The notes: a model not told the origin generated them from the letters alone. Counted from the stretch's first letter, positions 8,688 through 18,146 are shown. The stretch: 46,063 bases of DNA from Candidatus Nomurabacteria bacterium RIFCSPHIGHO2_01_FULL_41_71 (GCA_001785355.1 MFTQ01000006.1:1-46063), one strand, 5' to 3'. Translations and numbers: made by a program.

Positions 8688-9998
8688 ATGAACAAAGGCT
8701 TCACTTTGATCGAGACTCTGGTCGGCAGTATAATTTTTCTTATCATAGCATTGTCCGCCTATAATGCTTTTGGAGTGCTGATGAATATCGTAGCGGCTTC
8801 TCGAGCGAAACTCGCGGCAACATCGGTAGCCAACGAAAAATTCGAGATCATCCGCAATCTGCCTTATAGCGACGTGGGCATTATAGCGGGAATTCCAGCG
8901 GGAAAAATTCAAAGAAATCAAACGATAGCGCGCGATAATTATTCTTTTGATGTTTTGACGACAATCCGAAACTTCGACGACCCTTTCGACGGCACAATCG
9001 GGGGAAACCCGTCAGATTCTTCACCGGCGGATTATAAATTGGTGGATTTGGATATCACATGCTCAAATTGCAAAATATTTACTCCGCTTAACTTCACTAC
9101 CCTGGTCGGTCCGCACGCGCTTGAAACCGCTTCGAACAATGGAGCTCTTTTTATTCGCGTCTTCGATAACGACGGCCTCGGGGTAGCCGGCGCGGAAGTA
9201 CATATAATGAACACGGAGACTAACCCGGACACGATCATTGATGAAACGACCGACAACTCCGGTTGGGTAAAGATAGTGGATGCGCCAACGGGTGTCAACG
9301 CTTATAGTATTATCGGCACCAAATCCGGATTCACGACTGACCAGACATACCTGCCCGGAGGCGCAGCCGGAACGGATCCCGTCAATTCTGACGCAACTGT
9401 CGTCTTGCAAGAGGTTACTCAAGCGGTTCTGTCAATAGACAGAGTAAGTTCAATCGCGGTTTCTTCGGTAAACTCCCTGTGCGAACCACTTTCAGATGTG
9501 GAATTTTCCCTAACGGGAACAAAAATTATCGGTCTGCCGCAAATTCTAAAATACCCAACGCAAAATTTTACCACCGACGAAAACGGAAATTATACAATTT
9601 CAAACTTTGAATGGGATACTTATTCGACGCTCCTAACTTCCGCCTCGTATGACCTCGCGGGAGTAAATCCATTTCCGAACTTCGTGCTTGCCCCGAATGA
9701 AAATAAAAATTTGCGGATAATAGCCGTGCCTCATGTAAATAGATCCCTCTTAGTTTCAGTGCAAGATACAGCGAATACCCCGATAGACGACGCATCCGTG
9801 CGCCTAGAGAAAAACGACTTTGATGAAACTCAAACCACAAATAGCGAAGAATGCCAGACCCCGGGACAAGTATTTTGGAATGGACTCGAAAGCGGAAATT
9901 ACACTTTGACTGTTACAAAGACTGGATTTGAAACATCGGTAACTTCCGTAGATATTTCATCTAATTGGAAAAATGAAAATATAATCCTGGAACCATAA
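8688..9998 (+). CDS. Type IV pilin-like protein with carboxypeptidase-regulatory-like repeats
   Basis: 436 residues. A class III signal MNKGFTLIETLVG (processing expected after Gly4, with Glu at mature +5) is followed by a hydrophobic helix to about residue 35. The large body contains tandem Ig-like/CarboxypepD_reg-type segments: LFIRVFDNDGLGVAGAEVHI, LSDVEFSLTGTKI with TTDENGNYTISNFEWDTYS, and LLVSVQDTANTPIDDASVRL. It is much larger than a major pilin, so it is probably a minor tip or adhesive pilin (PilV-like); that role is inferred. TAAAAT (8674-8679) ends 8 nt before the ATG. First of three pilin-like genes. Confidence 0.85.
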   Translation: MNKGFTLIETLVGSIIFLIIALSAYNAFGVLMNIVAASRAKLAATSVANEKFEIIRNLPYSDVGIIAGIPAGKIQRNQTIARDNYSFDVLTTIRNFDDPFDGTIGGNPSDSSPADYKLVDLDITCSNCKIFTPLNFTTLVGPHALETASNNGALFIRVFDNDGLGVAGAEVHIMNTETNPDTIIDETTDNSGWVKIVDAPTGVNAYSIIGTKSGFTTDQTYLPGGAAGTDPVNSDATVVLQEVTQAVLSIDRVSSIAVSSVNSLCEPLSDVEFSLTGTKIIGLPQILKYPTQNFTTDENGNYTISNFEWDTYSTLLTSASYDLAGVNPFPNFVLAPNENKNLRIIAVPHVNRSLLVSVQDTANTPIDDASVRLEKNDFDETQTTNSEECQTPGQVFWNGLESGNYTLTVTKTGFETSVTSVDISSNWKNENIILEP

Positions 9999-10001
9999 AC
10001 C

Positions 10002-10613
10002 ATGTTGAAAAAAATAAAAAACAGAAATAGCGGAATTACTTTGGTTGAAATACTTTTCGCGGTGACAATTTTCACAATCATCGCGGGAGCGCTCGCGTTT
10101 TTCTTAAGAAATATTTTCGTATACAATTCTTTTATTTCATACAGTCTCGCCAACACGAATACCGGAAAACAAATTATGAAAACGATGACGGCCGAAATAC
10201 GTACCGCTGGAACAGCCAATACCGGAGCATACACCATTAGTCTGGCCACGGCAGAAGCTTTCACTTTCTATTCGGATATAGACGGAGACGAACTAAAGGA
10301 AAGAGTCAGATACTTCATGACGGGAACAACATTGCAAAAAGGAATAATAAAACCGACCGGAAGTCCACTATCTTACAATCCGGCCAATGAACAAATTTCC
10401 ACTCTGGCATACAATTTAACGAATTCTTCCATTTTTGAATATTATGATAAAAATTACGACGGAACGACGGCACCATTATCAATCCCGGTGAATATCCCGA
10501 ATATCCGCCTGGTAAAAATATCAATATCCATCGAACAAGATCCCAATCACTCGCCCGTTCCGATGACATTTTCAACTCAAGTGTCAATAAGAAATCTAAA
10601 AGATAATTTATGA
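10002..10613 (+). CDS. Minor pilin-like protein (PilW-like)
   Basis: 203 residues. A class III signal (NSGITLVEILFAVTIFTIIAGALAFFL) has cleavage expected after Gly and Glu at +5. The remaining body has a pilin-like pattern, including FTFYSDIDGDELKERVRYF, typical of minor pilins and pseudopilins that prime fibre assembly. It begins 3 nt after the preceding gene and overlaps the next by four bases (ATGA). The assignment rests on the N-terminus and position. Confidence 0.85.
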   Translation: MLKKIKNRNSGITLVEILFAVTIFTIIAGALAFFLRNIFVYNSFISYSLANTNTGKQIMKTMTAEIRTAGTANTGAYTISLATAEAFTFYSDIDGDELKERVRYFMTGTTLQKGIIKPTGSPLSYNPANEQISTLAYNLTNSSIFEYYDKNYDGTTAPLSIPVNIPNIRLVKISISIEQDPNHSPVPMTFSTQVSIRNLKDNL

Positions 10614-12028
10614 TAAACAAAAAAAAGGGCATAATAATAGTGCAGACTCTGGTTTTTGCCGCAGTAGCCGTGGTGATTATTGGCGCCTTGGGAAGCTGGG
10701 CGGCCACAACCGTCAAAGACAGCAGAATAGCTTTCAATCGCGAACAAGCTTTTCAATCAGCCGAAGCTGGAATTGATTATTACCGCTGGCACCTGGCGCA
10801 TGCGCCTTTGGATTATCAAGACGGCACCGGCACAATCGGACCGTATATTCATATCTTGCAAGATAAAAACGGCGCTGATGTCGGACAATTTTCTTTGGAT
10901 ATAATTCCCCCGCCAGTTGGTTCCACTATTGTCACAATAAAATCAATCGGGTCGTCAAATTCCGATTCGTCCTATGTAAGAAAAATAACAAGCGCGGTAG
11001 CCAAGCCTTCCATAGCGAAATACTCCGTCGCAGGAAATAACGCTATGCGTTTCGGATCAGGCACTGAAATTTTCGGTCCAATACACGTAAATGGCGGAAT
11101 CCGTTTTGATGGGTTGGCGCACAATGTTGTGACCAGCGGAGCGACAACCTATACGGACACAGATAGCGACGCTTGCACCACCAGCAATTCTTATGCCGTG
11201 CATACTTGCCTCTCTCCGCAAGACCCGACATCGCCCGCCGCACTGCCTCCCCGTCCGGATGTTTTTGAAGCCGGACGGCTGATAAGTCAACCAACAATCA
11301 GTTTCTCCAGTTTTACAACAGATCTTTCCACATTAAAATTAAACGCGGTGACAAACGGATTTTATCGAGACGCGGCTGGAAGCGGATTCGTCGGGTATCA
11401 TATCATCCTTAAAACAAATGACACTTTCGATTTATACAAAATAAACAGTTGGGCAGGCTTGGGAAATTGCTCCGGAACCGCTTCCAGTTGGAGTGTCGGA
11501 ACACAAACTCTGCAGGGTAATTATATTTTTCCTTCAAATGGAATAATCTTCATTCAAGATCATGTGGTCATTGACGGACAGATATCGGACGCGCGACTTA
11601 CCATCGTGGCCGCCGTCTTGCCGGTGCCTTCTAATCCGTCAAATTATAAAAATATAATTATTAATAACGATATTTTATACACCAATTATGATGGTACGGA
11701 TGCAATCGGGCTAATCGGACAAAATGGAGTAATGGTCGGAATGACAAGCGAGGATAATTTGAAAATAGACGCGGCGCTGATCGCGCAAAATAACAGAGTG
11801 GGAAGATTTTATTATGTCGGAGGAAGTTGCGCTTGGAAAAATCGCGCCGTGATTTCTCTCTTCGGAATGATCGCTTCATACACTCGGTACGGATTTGCTT
11901 ACACCAACGGCACAGGTTACGCTATCCGAAATATAACTTATGACGCAAATCTGCTGTATGCCCCGCCTCCGAATTTCCCGCTTACTTCCAACCAATACGA
12001 TATTCTCTCATGGCAAGAGGAAAAATAA
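10610..12028 (+). CDS. PilX-like secreted/minor pilin-like protein
   Basis: 472 residues. The N-terminus MINKKKGIIIVQTLVFAAVAVVIIGALGSW resembles a prepilin, but the conserved Glu5 is Gln, and AFQSAEAGIDYY matches the PilX N-terminal pattern. The rest is Gly/Ser/Asn-rich with predicted beta structure and a few cysteines (ACTTS, HTCLS, GNCSG, GSCAWK). Third gene of the pilin operon; it ends 3 bp from the convergent pilC. The missing Glu5 suggests a non-standard minor subunit. Confidence 0.8.
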   Translation: MINKKKGIIIVQTLVFAAVAVVIIGALGSWAATTVKDSRIAFNREQAFQSAEAGIDYYRWHLAHAPLDYQDGTGTIGPYIHILQDKNGADVGQFSLDIIPPPVGSTIVTIKSIGSSNSDSSYVRKITSAVAKPSIAKYSVAGNNAMRFGSGTEIFGPIHVNGGIRFDGLAHNVVTSGATTYTDTDSDACTTSNSYAVHTCLSPQDPTSPAALPPRPDVFEAGRLISQPTISFSSFTTDLSTLKLNAVTNGFYRDAAGSGFVGYHIILKTNDTFDLYKINSWAGLGNCSGTASSWSVGTQTLQGNYIFPSNGIIFIQDHVVIDGQISDARLTIVAAVLPVPSNPSNYKNIIINNDILYTNYDGTDAIGLIGQNGVMVGMTSEDNLKIDAALIAQNNRVGRFYYVGGSCAWKNRAVISLFGMIASYTRYGFAYTNGTGYAIRNITYDANLLYAPPPNFPLTSNQYDILSWQEEK

Positions 12029-12031
12029 AAA

Positions 12032-13246
12032 TTACCCGATATTGCCCAAAATGGAATAAAGCGGCGAGATCATAGAAATAGCGAAAAAGCCGACTCCGGC
12101 TCCGATAACCACCATGAGCAGGGGTTCGATTATGACGGAAAGATTTTTTGTTTTGTTTTCAATTTCTTCCTCATAAAACAAAGCGATATTCAAAAACATA
12201 TCCGAAAGTTTGCCGGTCTCCTCTCCCACCTGCACCATCTCCGACATCATAATCGGATAAAGTTTGGGATTCTGACGGAAAACCTCTGAAAATGAGGTGC
12301 CTTTTTCGATGGCTATTTTTGCGTCTTCCAAAACTTTTTTGTAATAAATATTCTGAACCACATCCTTGGTAATCTCCACGGCTCTTATTATGGACACTCC
12401 GGCCAGAAGAAGGGAGGAGAGGGTGCGGGCAGTGCGAGCGGTGTTCAGTTCTTGAACCATAATACCGATCATGGGAAGCTTGATGGCAATGTAATTTGTA
12501 TATTTGGATACAATCCCAGAACGAAGAAGAGCGAATAACGCGCCGAAAAAAACAAGAAGTATGAGGAAGGTCAGAATCAAGTGATTGGAAAAGAAATTGC
12601 CCATAAAGATCAGCACCCGAGTGGAACGCGGGAGAACCACGCCAAGCTCCTTGAACGTATTCGCCAAAGTCGGCACCACAAAAGCAAACATTAATATTCC
12701 GATAACCAGCATGGCTGATAAAATTACTCCGGGATAAATAAGCGCTCCATGTATTTTCTTGCTGAGTGAATGAGATTTTTCTAGATTGGCTCCGATATCA
12801 GAAAGCACATTCGCCAGATTGCCTGATTCCTCGCCGGAGCGAACCATGGAAATAAAAAGGGGAGAAAAAACGCGCGGAAATTTAGTCATACCCGAGGATA
12901 GGGTGCTTCCCTTATTTATCTCGCTCGCCAAAGAAATAAGGACTTTATTAAAAAACGGATTGCGGGTCTGTTTCATTAAGACTGACAAGGCCCTGGATAG
13001 CGACAACCCCGCGCGGATCATTCCGCTTAAATTTTTAGTAAAAACAATAAGCTCGGCAACACTCACATTGGAAAGAAACCCAAGAAAAAAAGACAAAACC
13101 CTCCAGTTATCCCCTTTTTCATTGATAGATATCGGCGTATGACCTCGCAGACGCAGATCGCGAGCCAGAGCAAACCGATCGGACGCCTCCACGGTTTCCT
13201 CGATGATCTCCCCGGTTTTTGATTTTGCTTTGTAGGAAAAGAGCAT
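12032..13246 (-). CDS. pilC: Type IV pilus inner-membrane platform protein PilC
   Basis: 404 residues, the normal length. GspF/PilC platform with two cytoplasmic T2SSF domains (about 65-190 and 265-390) and three membrane segments (about 165-190, 215-240 and the C-terminus). Signature stretches are RSGEESGNLANVL and its repeat QVGEETGKLSDMFLNIALFYEEEI. It starts 26 nt after pilB on the same strand, so the two are probably co-transcribed. Confidence 0.95.
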   Translation of the reverse strand: MLFSYKAKSKTGEIIEETVEASDRFALARDLRLRGHTPISINEKGDNWRVLSFFLGFLSNVSVAELIVFTKNLSGMIRAGLSLSRALSVLMKQTRNPFFNKVLISLASEINKGSTLSSGMTKFPRVFSPLFISMVRSGEESGNLANVLSDIGANLEKSHSLSKKIHGALIYPGVILSAMLVIGILMFAFVVPTLANTFKELGVVLPRSTRVLIFMGNFFSNHLILTFLILLVFFGALFALLRSGIVSKYTNYIAIKLPMIGIMVQELNTARTARTLSSLLLAGVSIIRAVEITKDVVQNIYYKKVLEDAKIAIEKGTSFSEVFRQNPKLYPIMMSEMVQVGEETGKLSDMFLNIALFYEEEIENKTKNLSVIIEPLLMVVIGAGVGFFAISMISPLYSILGNIG

Positions 13247-13272
13247 GACTTAATCCATTTACTAATTTTTAT

Positions 13273-15021
13273 TTACTCCGAAACCACTCTGAATACTTCT
13301 TCCAAAGTGGTAACTCCGAGCACCGCCTGAAAAACTCCATCTTCGATCATTGTCATCATTCCCTCTTTTTTCGCCTGGCTTTCTATCTCGTCTTGAGAAG
13401 CGCCGCGGATAATCATTTCCTTGATGCTATTAGTGACCTTCAACACTTCATGCATTCCGGTACGACTACTATATCCATCCGGTGACTCCGGACCGCTTTT
13501 TGGTTTGAAAAAAGGGATTTTCTCCCAGGTCTCGTTCTGTTTCACTATTTTTTCATCTTTAAGAAGAGAAAGCATCCGGTCCAGATCAACAACCTTGCCC
13601 AAACTTTTCAATTCATCTTTGGAAAGAAAATATTTTTCTTTGCTTGAAGTAAGTTTGCGTATCAATCTCTGGGCCGTTATTACCTTTACTGTGGAAATAA
13701 TAAGAAAAGGCTCAATTCCCATGTCTATCAAGCGCGGAATGGATCCGGAAGAAGAATTGGTATGGATAGTGGAAAGCACCAAATGTCCCGTAAGAGACGC
13801 ATTCACCGCCAGTCCGGCTGTTTCCGCGTCTCTTATTTCTCCCACCATGATTATATCCGGGTCTTGGCGCAGAAGCGAACGCAAGCCGTTCGCGAAAGTA
13901 AGTCCGATTTCCGGCTTTACTTGCGTTTGATTTACTCTGGGCATCTGGTATTCGATGGGATCTTCCACAGTAGAGATGTTTACCTCCGGCTTGTTCAAAA
14001 TATCGAGCATGGTATAGAGAGTGGTGGTTTTTCCGCTTCCGGTGGGACCGGTGGCAAGCACCATGCCTGTTTTAAGTTTGAGCGCGATGTGAATTCTCTC
14101 CAGACCTTCCCCATGAAAACCAAGGGTCTCAAGCGAGAAACCATGCGTATTTTCTTTCAAAATTCTGATAACGGTTTTTTCTCCGAAAAAAGTAGGCAGA
14201 GTGGAAACTCGAAAAGAAATTTTTTCTCCGTTCTGGTCAATTTTAAATCTGCCATCCTGGGGCAGGCGTTTTTCATCCAATTTTAAATTGGAAAGCACTT
14301 TGATGCGGGCTGTAATTCCGCTACCGGCGCTTTTGTCAAGCGCCATGGCATCATGAAGTATTCCATCAATGCGATAACGCACCGTCAGATTTTTCTCTCC
14401 GGGTTCTATATGGATATCAGATGCATTCTGGAGAATGGCGTGAAAAATAAGCGAATCGACAATCTTTATCACCGGCAGATCTTCGGCCAGATCTTTAAGT
14501 TCTTTTTCGGATTTTTCGCTTTCTCCCGCTCCGGCGTTTTTGATCGAGGAAGATTCTTTCTGAATAATGTTGTCGAACTCAACCTGCAGACTCTTGCGAT
14601 ACTGCACCAGCACGGAACGGATAGATTCGGCATCGGTTAAGCGCGGAAGTATTTTCAATCCTGATTTTTTCTTGATAAAATCAATTACCGGCAAATCATC
14701 CACATCCAGCATGGCGACTTCCAGGCCTATCTCGCTTTTTTTATAGGCAATAATATTGTAATTGCGAGCAATGGGTTCGGGGATCAGAGAGAGCACGGGA
14801 AAATCCACCTTTGCGCTTGAAAGATTGATGAAGGGGATACCCAAAGTATAAGCCTCCATCCTTCGAAGATCGGTTTCTGAAATTTTTCCATCAGAAAGCA
14901 GAATATCTCCGATTTTTTGTTTTTTCTTTTCCGCTTTTTTTTGAGCTTCTTCAAACTGCGTCCGGGTCACCAGCCCGGAATCCAGTATGATTTTTTTGAG
15001 CTGTTCCTCGTTGATTTGCAT
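13273..15021 (-). CDS. pilB: Type IV pilus assembly ATPase PilB
   Basis: 582 residues. Hexameric motor for pilus extension. It has an N-terminal MshEN-like domain (1-140). The ATPase core shows Walker A GPTGSGKT (325-332), Asp box ISTVEDPIEYQ, Walker B DPDIIMVGE (387-395) and His box TGHLVLSTIHTN. The four-cysteine zinc loop common in PilB is absent: LIRKLTSSKEKYFLSKDEL has no cysteines. TATAAT (15030-15035 on minus) ends 8 nt before the ATG. No PilT-type retraction ATPase is in the window. Confidence 0.95.
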   Translation of the reverse strand: MQINEEQLKKIILDSGLVTRTQFEEAQKKAEKKKQKIGDILLSDGKISETDLRRMEAYTLGIPFINLSSAKVDFPVLSLIPEPIARNYNIIAYKKSEIGLEVAMLDVDDLPVIDFIKKKSGLKILPRLTDAESIRSVLVQYRKSLQVEFDNIIQKESSSIKNAGAGESEKSEKELKDLAEDLPVIKIVDSLIFHAILQNASDIHIEPGEKNLTVRYRIDGILHDAMALDKSAGSGITARIKVLSNLKLDEKRLPQDGRFKIDQNGEKISFRVSTLPTFFGEKTVIRILKENTHGFSLETLGFHGEGLERIHIALKLKTGMVLATGPTGSGKTTTLYTMLDILNKPEVNISTVEDPIEYQMPRVNQTQVKPEIGLTFANGLRSLLRQDPDIIMVGEIRDAETAGLAVNASLTGHLVLSTIHTNSSSGSIPRLIDMGIEPFLIISTVKVITAQRLIRKLTSSKEKYFLSKDELKSLGKVVDLDRMLSLLKDEKIVKQNETWEKIPFFKPKSGPESPDGYSSRTGMHEVLKVTNSIKEMIIRGASQDEIESQAKKEGMMTMIEDGVFQAVLGVTTLEEVFRVVSE

Positions 15022-15070
15022 TTGCCGCTATTATAGCAAGAAACGGGACACGCGAACAGGCAATCAATAC

Positions 15071-15099
15071 TTGCATTGAAAGAAACCTTGTGATATGAT
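15071..15099 (+). promoter_or_regulatory. nusA promoter
   Basis: TTGCAT (15071-15076), 17-nt spacer, TATGAT (15094-15099). The predicted start near 15106 gives a leader of about 50 nt, unlike most genes here, which appear leaderless. Confidence 0.6.
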
Positions 15100-15112
15100 G
15101 ATGATCATACAG

Positions 15113-15140
15113 GTCCTGTCGCAACAGGGCTTTTATTTTT
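15113..15140 (+). terminator. Terminator-like hairpin in the nusA leader (putative attenuator)
   Basis: A 7-bp stem (15113-15119 with 15124-15130, one G-U pair) with loop CGCA is followed at once by TTTTATTTTT. No plus-strand gene lies upstream that it could terminate, so it probably acts within the nusA leader. Confidence 0.65.
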
Positions 15141-15156
15141 AACAAAAAACAATATC

Positions 15157-16365
15157 ATGTTGGATCTAAAAACATTCAAGTCTGCTCTGGAGCAACTAGA
15201 AGAGGAAAGAAAAATTCCAAAAGAAAAAATATTGGACGCTATCGAGGCCGCCATGGCGGCGGCCTACAAGAAAGACTACGGCAAGCGTGGCCAGATTATC
15301 CGCGCCAAGTTCGACCTTGAGACCGGCAAAACAGAATTCTTCCAAATAAAAATCGTGGTAGATGAAAGCATCGCCAAATTGGAAAACATCGATGGTAAAG
15401 AAAAAGATCTTTCAGCTGTGAACTGGGCGAAAGATGATGAGCGCGTGCATTTCAACGGCGAACACCACATCCTGCTCGAAGACGCCAAAAAAATTAAAAA
15501 GGGAGTAGAGCTCAATGATGAAATAATCTTTCCGCTCGAAACAAAAGAAGATTATGGACGTATCGCCGCCCAAACCGCCAAACAAGTTATCATTCAAAAA
15601 ATCAGAGAAGCCGAGAGAACATCCATTATAGATGAATACGGCACAAAGGAAGGAGAGATCGTAGCTGGCATCGTGCAGAAAATGGAAAGAGGAAATGCGT
15701 ATGTGGATTTCAGCCGAGCCACCGGCATCCTTCCAGCCGAAGAACAAATTCCGGGAGAATATCTGGAAAGAGGAGCGCGGGTGCGAACATATCTTTATTC
15801 GGTAGAAGACACTCCGAGGGGTATCAATCTGCGCCTATCCCGCACTCATCCAAAATTTATAGAAAAATTATTCGCCCAAGAAGCCCCGGAAATAAAAGAC
15901 GGAGTAGTAGAGATAAAATCCATCGCCAGAGAACCCGGATCTCGCTCAAAAATCGCGGTCCATTCGAGCGATGAACACATTGATCCGGTCGGATCATGCG
16001 TGGGCCAAAAAGGCACTCGGGTAAACACTGTCACCAACGAACTTGGAGGAGAAAAAATAGATATTATTCCATGGTCCGCAGACCCGAAAATTTTCGTAAC
16101 CAATGCTCTCTCTCCCGCCAAAGTGCTTTCCATAGACATAGATGAAGCGGAACGCAAAGCCATTGTGGAAGTTTCCGAAGATCAGCTTTCGCTCGCCATA
16201 GGCAAAGGCGGGCAAAATGTCCGCCTAGCCGCCAAACTTACCGGTTGGAGAATAGACATCAAGGGCGACAAAAAAGAAGAACAAGCGGTGAAAATTATGG
16301 AAGAGAAAACTGAAGAAGAATCTGCGAATAATGCCGCGCCAAGCGTTGCGGAAGAAAAAGAATAA
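15157..16365 (+). CDS. nusA: Transcription termination/antitermination factor NusA
   Basis: 402 residues. An RNA polymerase partner that promotes pausing and intrinsic termination. Domain order: NusA N-terminal (1-130), S1 (about 165-230; GEIVAGIVQKMERGNAYVDF), KH1 (SRSKIAVHSSDEHIDPVGSCVGQKGTRVNTV) and KH2 (LSLAIGKGGQNVRLAAKLTGWRIDI), then an acidic tail. No C-terminal acidic repeats, as in many non-proteobacterial NusA. No Shine-Dalgarno is visible before the ATG. Confidence 0.96.
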   Translation: MLDLKTFKSALEQLEEERKIPKEKILDAIEAAMAAAYKKDYGKRGQIIRAKFDLETGKTEFFQIKIVVDESIAKLENIDGKEKDLSAVNWAKDDERVHFNGEHHILLEDAKKIKKGVELNDEIIFPLETKEDYGRIAAQTAKQVIIQKIREAERTSIIDEYGTKEGEIVAGIVQKMERGNAYVDFSRATGILPAEEQIPGEYLERGARVRTYLYSVEDTPRGINLRLSRTHPKFIEKLFAQEAPEIKDGVVEIKSIAREPGSRSKIAVHSSDEHIDPVGSCVGQKGTRVNTVTNELGGEKIDIIPWSADPKIFVTNALSPAKVLSIDIDEAERKAIVEVSEDQLSLAIGKGGQNVRLAAKLTGWRIDIKGDKKEEQAVKIMEEKTEEESANNAAPSVAEEKE

Positions 16366-16381
16366 AGCTACAATAAATAGT

Positions 16382-16966
16382 ATGGCAAACATCAATCATA
16401 AACCTTCCAAATATATGCTTAATCTTTTGCATGTCCTTCCCGCTTTGGTGGAAGGGAAAAAAGATGTCGTGAACGCTATTGTTGAAATAAATTCCGGGAC
16501 TATCAATAAATACGAAACAATCACCGAGTCCGGCCAGCTCAAGCTGGACCGTGTCGGCTATTCTTCGCTCGCCTATCCGTTCGCTTACGGGGCAATCCCG
16601 CAAACTTGGGATTACGATGGCGACCCCTTGGATGTTGAAATTGTAAATGTCATTGAGCCCCTGGTTCCCGGCTGTTTGGTAGAGGCACGTGTTATCGGCG
16701 TGATGAAGTTCGAAGACGGGGGCGAAGTGGATGATAAAATCATCGCTGTTCTCTCGGATGACCGCAGAAGTGACCATATCCAATCGGTGGAGAATTTGGG
16801 CGAGCAATTCAAAAAAGAAACCACTTATTATTGGGAACACATAAAATATTTAAAGAAACCGGGCACCGGCGTGACGAAAGGTTTCTTTGACAAAGAAGAA
16901 GCAATCAAGGTCATTAAGGAATGCGAAAAAAGATACGGGGAGATTTACGCCAAAAACCTTGAATAA
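16382..16966 (+). CDS. ppa: Inorganic pyrophosphatase, family I
   Basis: 194 residues from ATG 16382; a longer frame from 16331 overlaps nusA and is rejected. Hydrolyses pyrophosphate, pulling biosynthetic reactions forward. The family signature is WDYDGDPLDVEIV (metal-binding aspartates) with YPFAYGAIP upstream and SDDRRSDHIQ downstream. TACAAT (16369-16374) inside the nusA 3' end lies 7 nt before the ATG, suggesting an independent leaderless transcript. Confidence 0.95.
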   Translation: MANINHKPSKYMLNLLHVLPALVEGKKDVVNAIVEINSGTINKYETITESGQLKLDRVGYSSLAYPFAYGAIPQTWDYDGDPLDVEIVNVIEPLVPGCLVEARVIGVMKFEDGGEVDDKIIAVLSDDRRSDHIQSVENLGEQFKKETTYYWEHIKYLKKPGTGVTKGFFDKEEAIKVIKECEKRYGEIYAKNLE

Positions 16967-16986
16967 TAAAGATTTTGGATTATAAT
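16959..16986 (+). promoter_or_regulatory. Promoter of the 17025 gene
   Basis: TTGAAT (16959-16964), 16-nt spacer, consensus TATAAT (16981-16986). This gives a leader of about 30 nt before the ATG at 17025. Confidence 0.6.
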
Positions 16987-17024
16987 ATATGTGTGTTTGA
17001 CTATTATTAATAATTTTAAACAAT

Positions 17025-17882
17025 ATGAGCTATTCTAAAAAAGTTTTATTGGCAGGTGTAACTCTTTCCGTAATTTTACTCTCTGCTCCCGTCATGGCGG
17101 AAGAACAAAATACTGATTCAACGGCCGAAACACCGGAAAAAGTAAGGACGCCTTGGATAGACTATAAAACAGAGACAGAAGTCAGGGCGGAAGCATTGAA
17201 AAAAAAGAAGGTCGAAGCGGAAGCCGCCAGGATGGAGTTGCAAAAGAAAAGAGAGGAAACTAAAAATACAATAAAAGAAACTAGAGAGACAACCAGGGCG
17301 GAAATAGAGGTAAAGCGTAAAGAGATTCGCGCGGCGCTTGAAGCCAAGAAAGAAGAAGTAAAAGAAAAGAGAGAGGTTTTGAGAGAAGAAGCAAGGATAA
17401 AAATGGAGGCTTTAAAGCTAAAGATTAAAGAAGAAAAAGATTTGGTAAAAGCAAAAATCCAAGGAACCAGAATAGCTGTGAGGGAAAAAGCGCTGGAGAG
17501 ATTTGACGGAGCGATAGAGAGAATACTCGCGCTAAAAAATAAAGTGGCTACTCATATAGAAAAATTGAAGGCAGGGGGTGTGGATGTCGGGACGGCAGAA
17601 ACTCTGATGGCAACGGCGGAACTTAAACTCGAAGAAGCGAAAGCAAAAATAGCCGAAGCTAATGCTCTTCTATCATCTTCGGCTGAAGAAATAGGAGCAA
17701 ACAGCAGAGAAAAATTAATAATTCTCGCAAAAGAAACACAAGCTTTGATTAAGGAAGTTCATCAAACACTCAATGATGCAGTCAAAGCTCTAAGGGAGGC
17801 GTTAAAAATAAAAATGGAAACAAGGGCAAACATGAAAGAAAACAATACTTCTGCCACGGAAACATCCACGGAAACCAATTAA
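17025..17882 (+). CDS. Secreted coiled-coil protein, unknown function
   Basis: 285 residues. A Sec signal peptide (residues 1-25, MSYSKKVLLAGV... ending APVMA, cleavage before EEQN). The mature protein is Lys/Glu/Ala-rich and almost wholly alpha-helical with heptad-like spacing from about 50 to 255. The tail is Thr/Ser/Asn-rich (NNTSATETSTETN). No enzyme motif is seen. It has its own strong promoter and is followed 24 nt later by a small membrane protein gene. It could be a surface or envelope-spacing protein; this is a guess from composition. Confidence 0.8.
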   Translation: MSYSKKVLLAGVTLSVILLSAPVMAEEQNTDSTAETPEKVRTPWIDYKTETEVRAEALKKKKVEAEAARMELQKKREETKNTIKETRETTRAEIEVKRKEIRAALEAKKEEVKEKREVLREEARIKMEALKLKIKEEKDLVKAKIQGTRIAVREKALERFDGAIERILALKNKVATHIEKLKAGGVDVGTAETLMATAELKLEEAKAKIAEANALLSSSAEEIGANSREKLIILAKETQALIKEVHQTLNDAVKALREALKIKMETRANMKENNTSATETSTETN

Positions 17883-17906
17883 AAAATAATTAAAATAAAT
17901 AAATTT

Positions 17907-18146
17907 ATGGAACCGGAAAAAAAATCAAGAGGAGTAGTGTGGGTATTAATAGCTATAATAGTGATCATTCTGATTGTGAGTGGAATTTATATATCTCAAT
18001 CTGGTATAAAAAACATAGAATACGAATACACGCCAACCACAGAAACAGAAATTAAAAGTGAAGAGCTAAAAGAAATTGATGCATTGGAGGCGGATCTAAT
18101 GGAGGTTGATACTGAAACGGGTGTTGATATAAATGCAATATACTAA
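17907..18146 (+). CDS. Small single-pass membrane protein
   Basis: 79 residues. A short basic cytoplasmic N-terminus (MEPEKKSRG), one transmembrane helix (about 10-30) and an acidic outer tail (EIKSEELKEIDALEADLMEVD). It overlaps the start of tig by 14 bases and follows the coiled-coil gene, so it may be co-transcribed with both. No recognised family. Confidence 0.65.
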   Translation: MEPEKKSRGVVWVLIAIIVIILIVSGIYISQSGIKNIEYEYTPTTETEIKSEELKEIDALEADLMEVDTETGVDINAIY

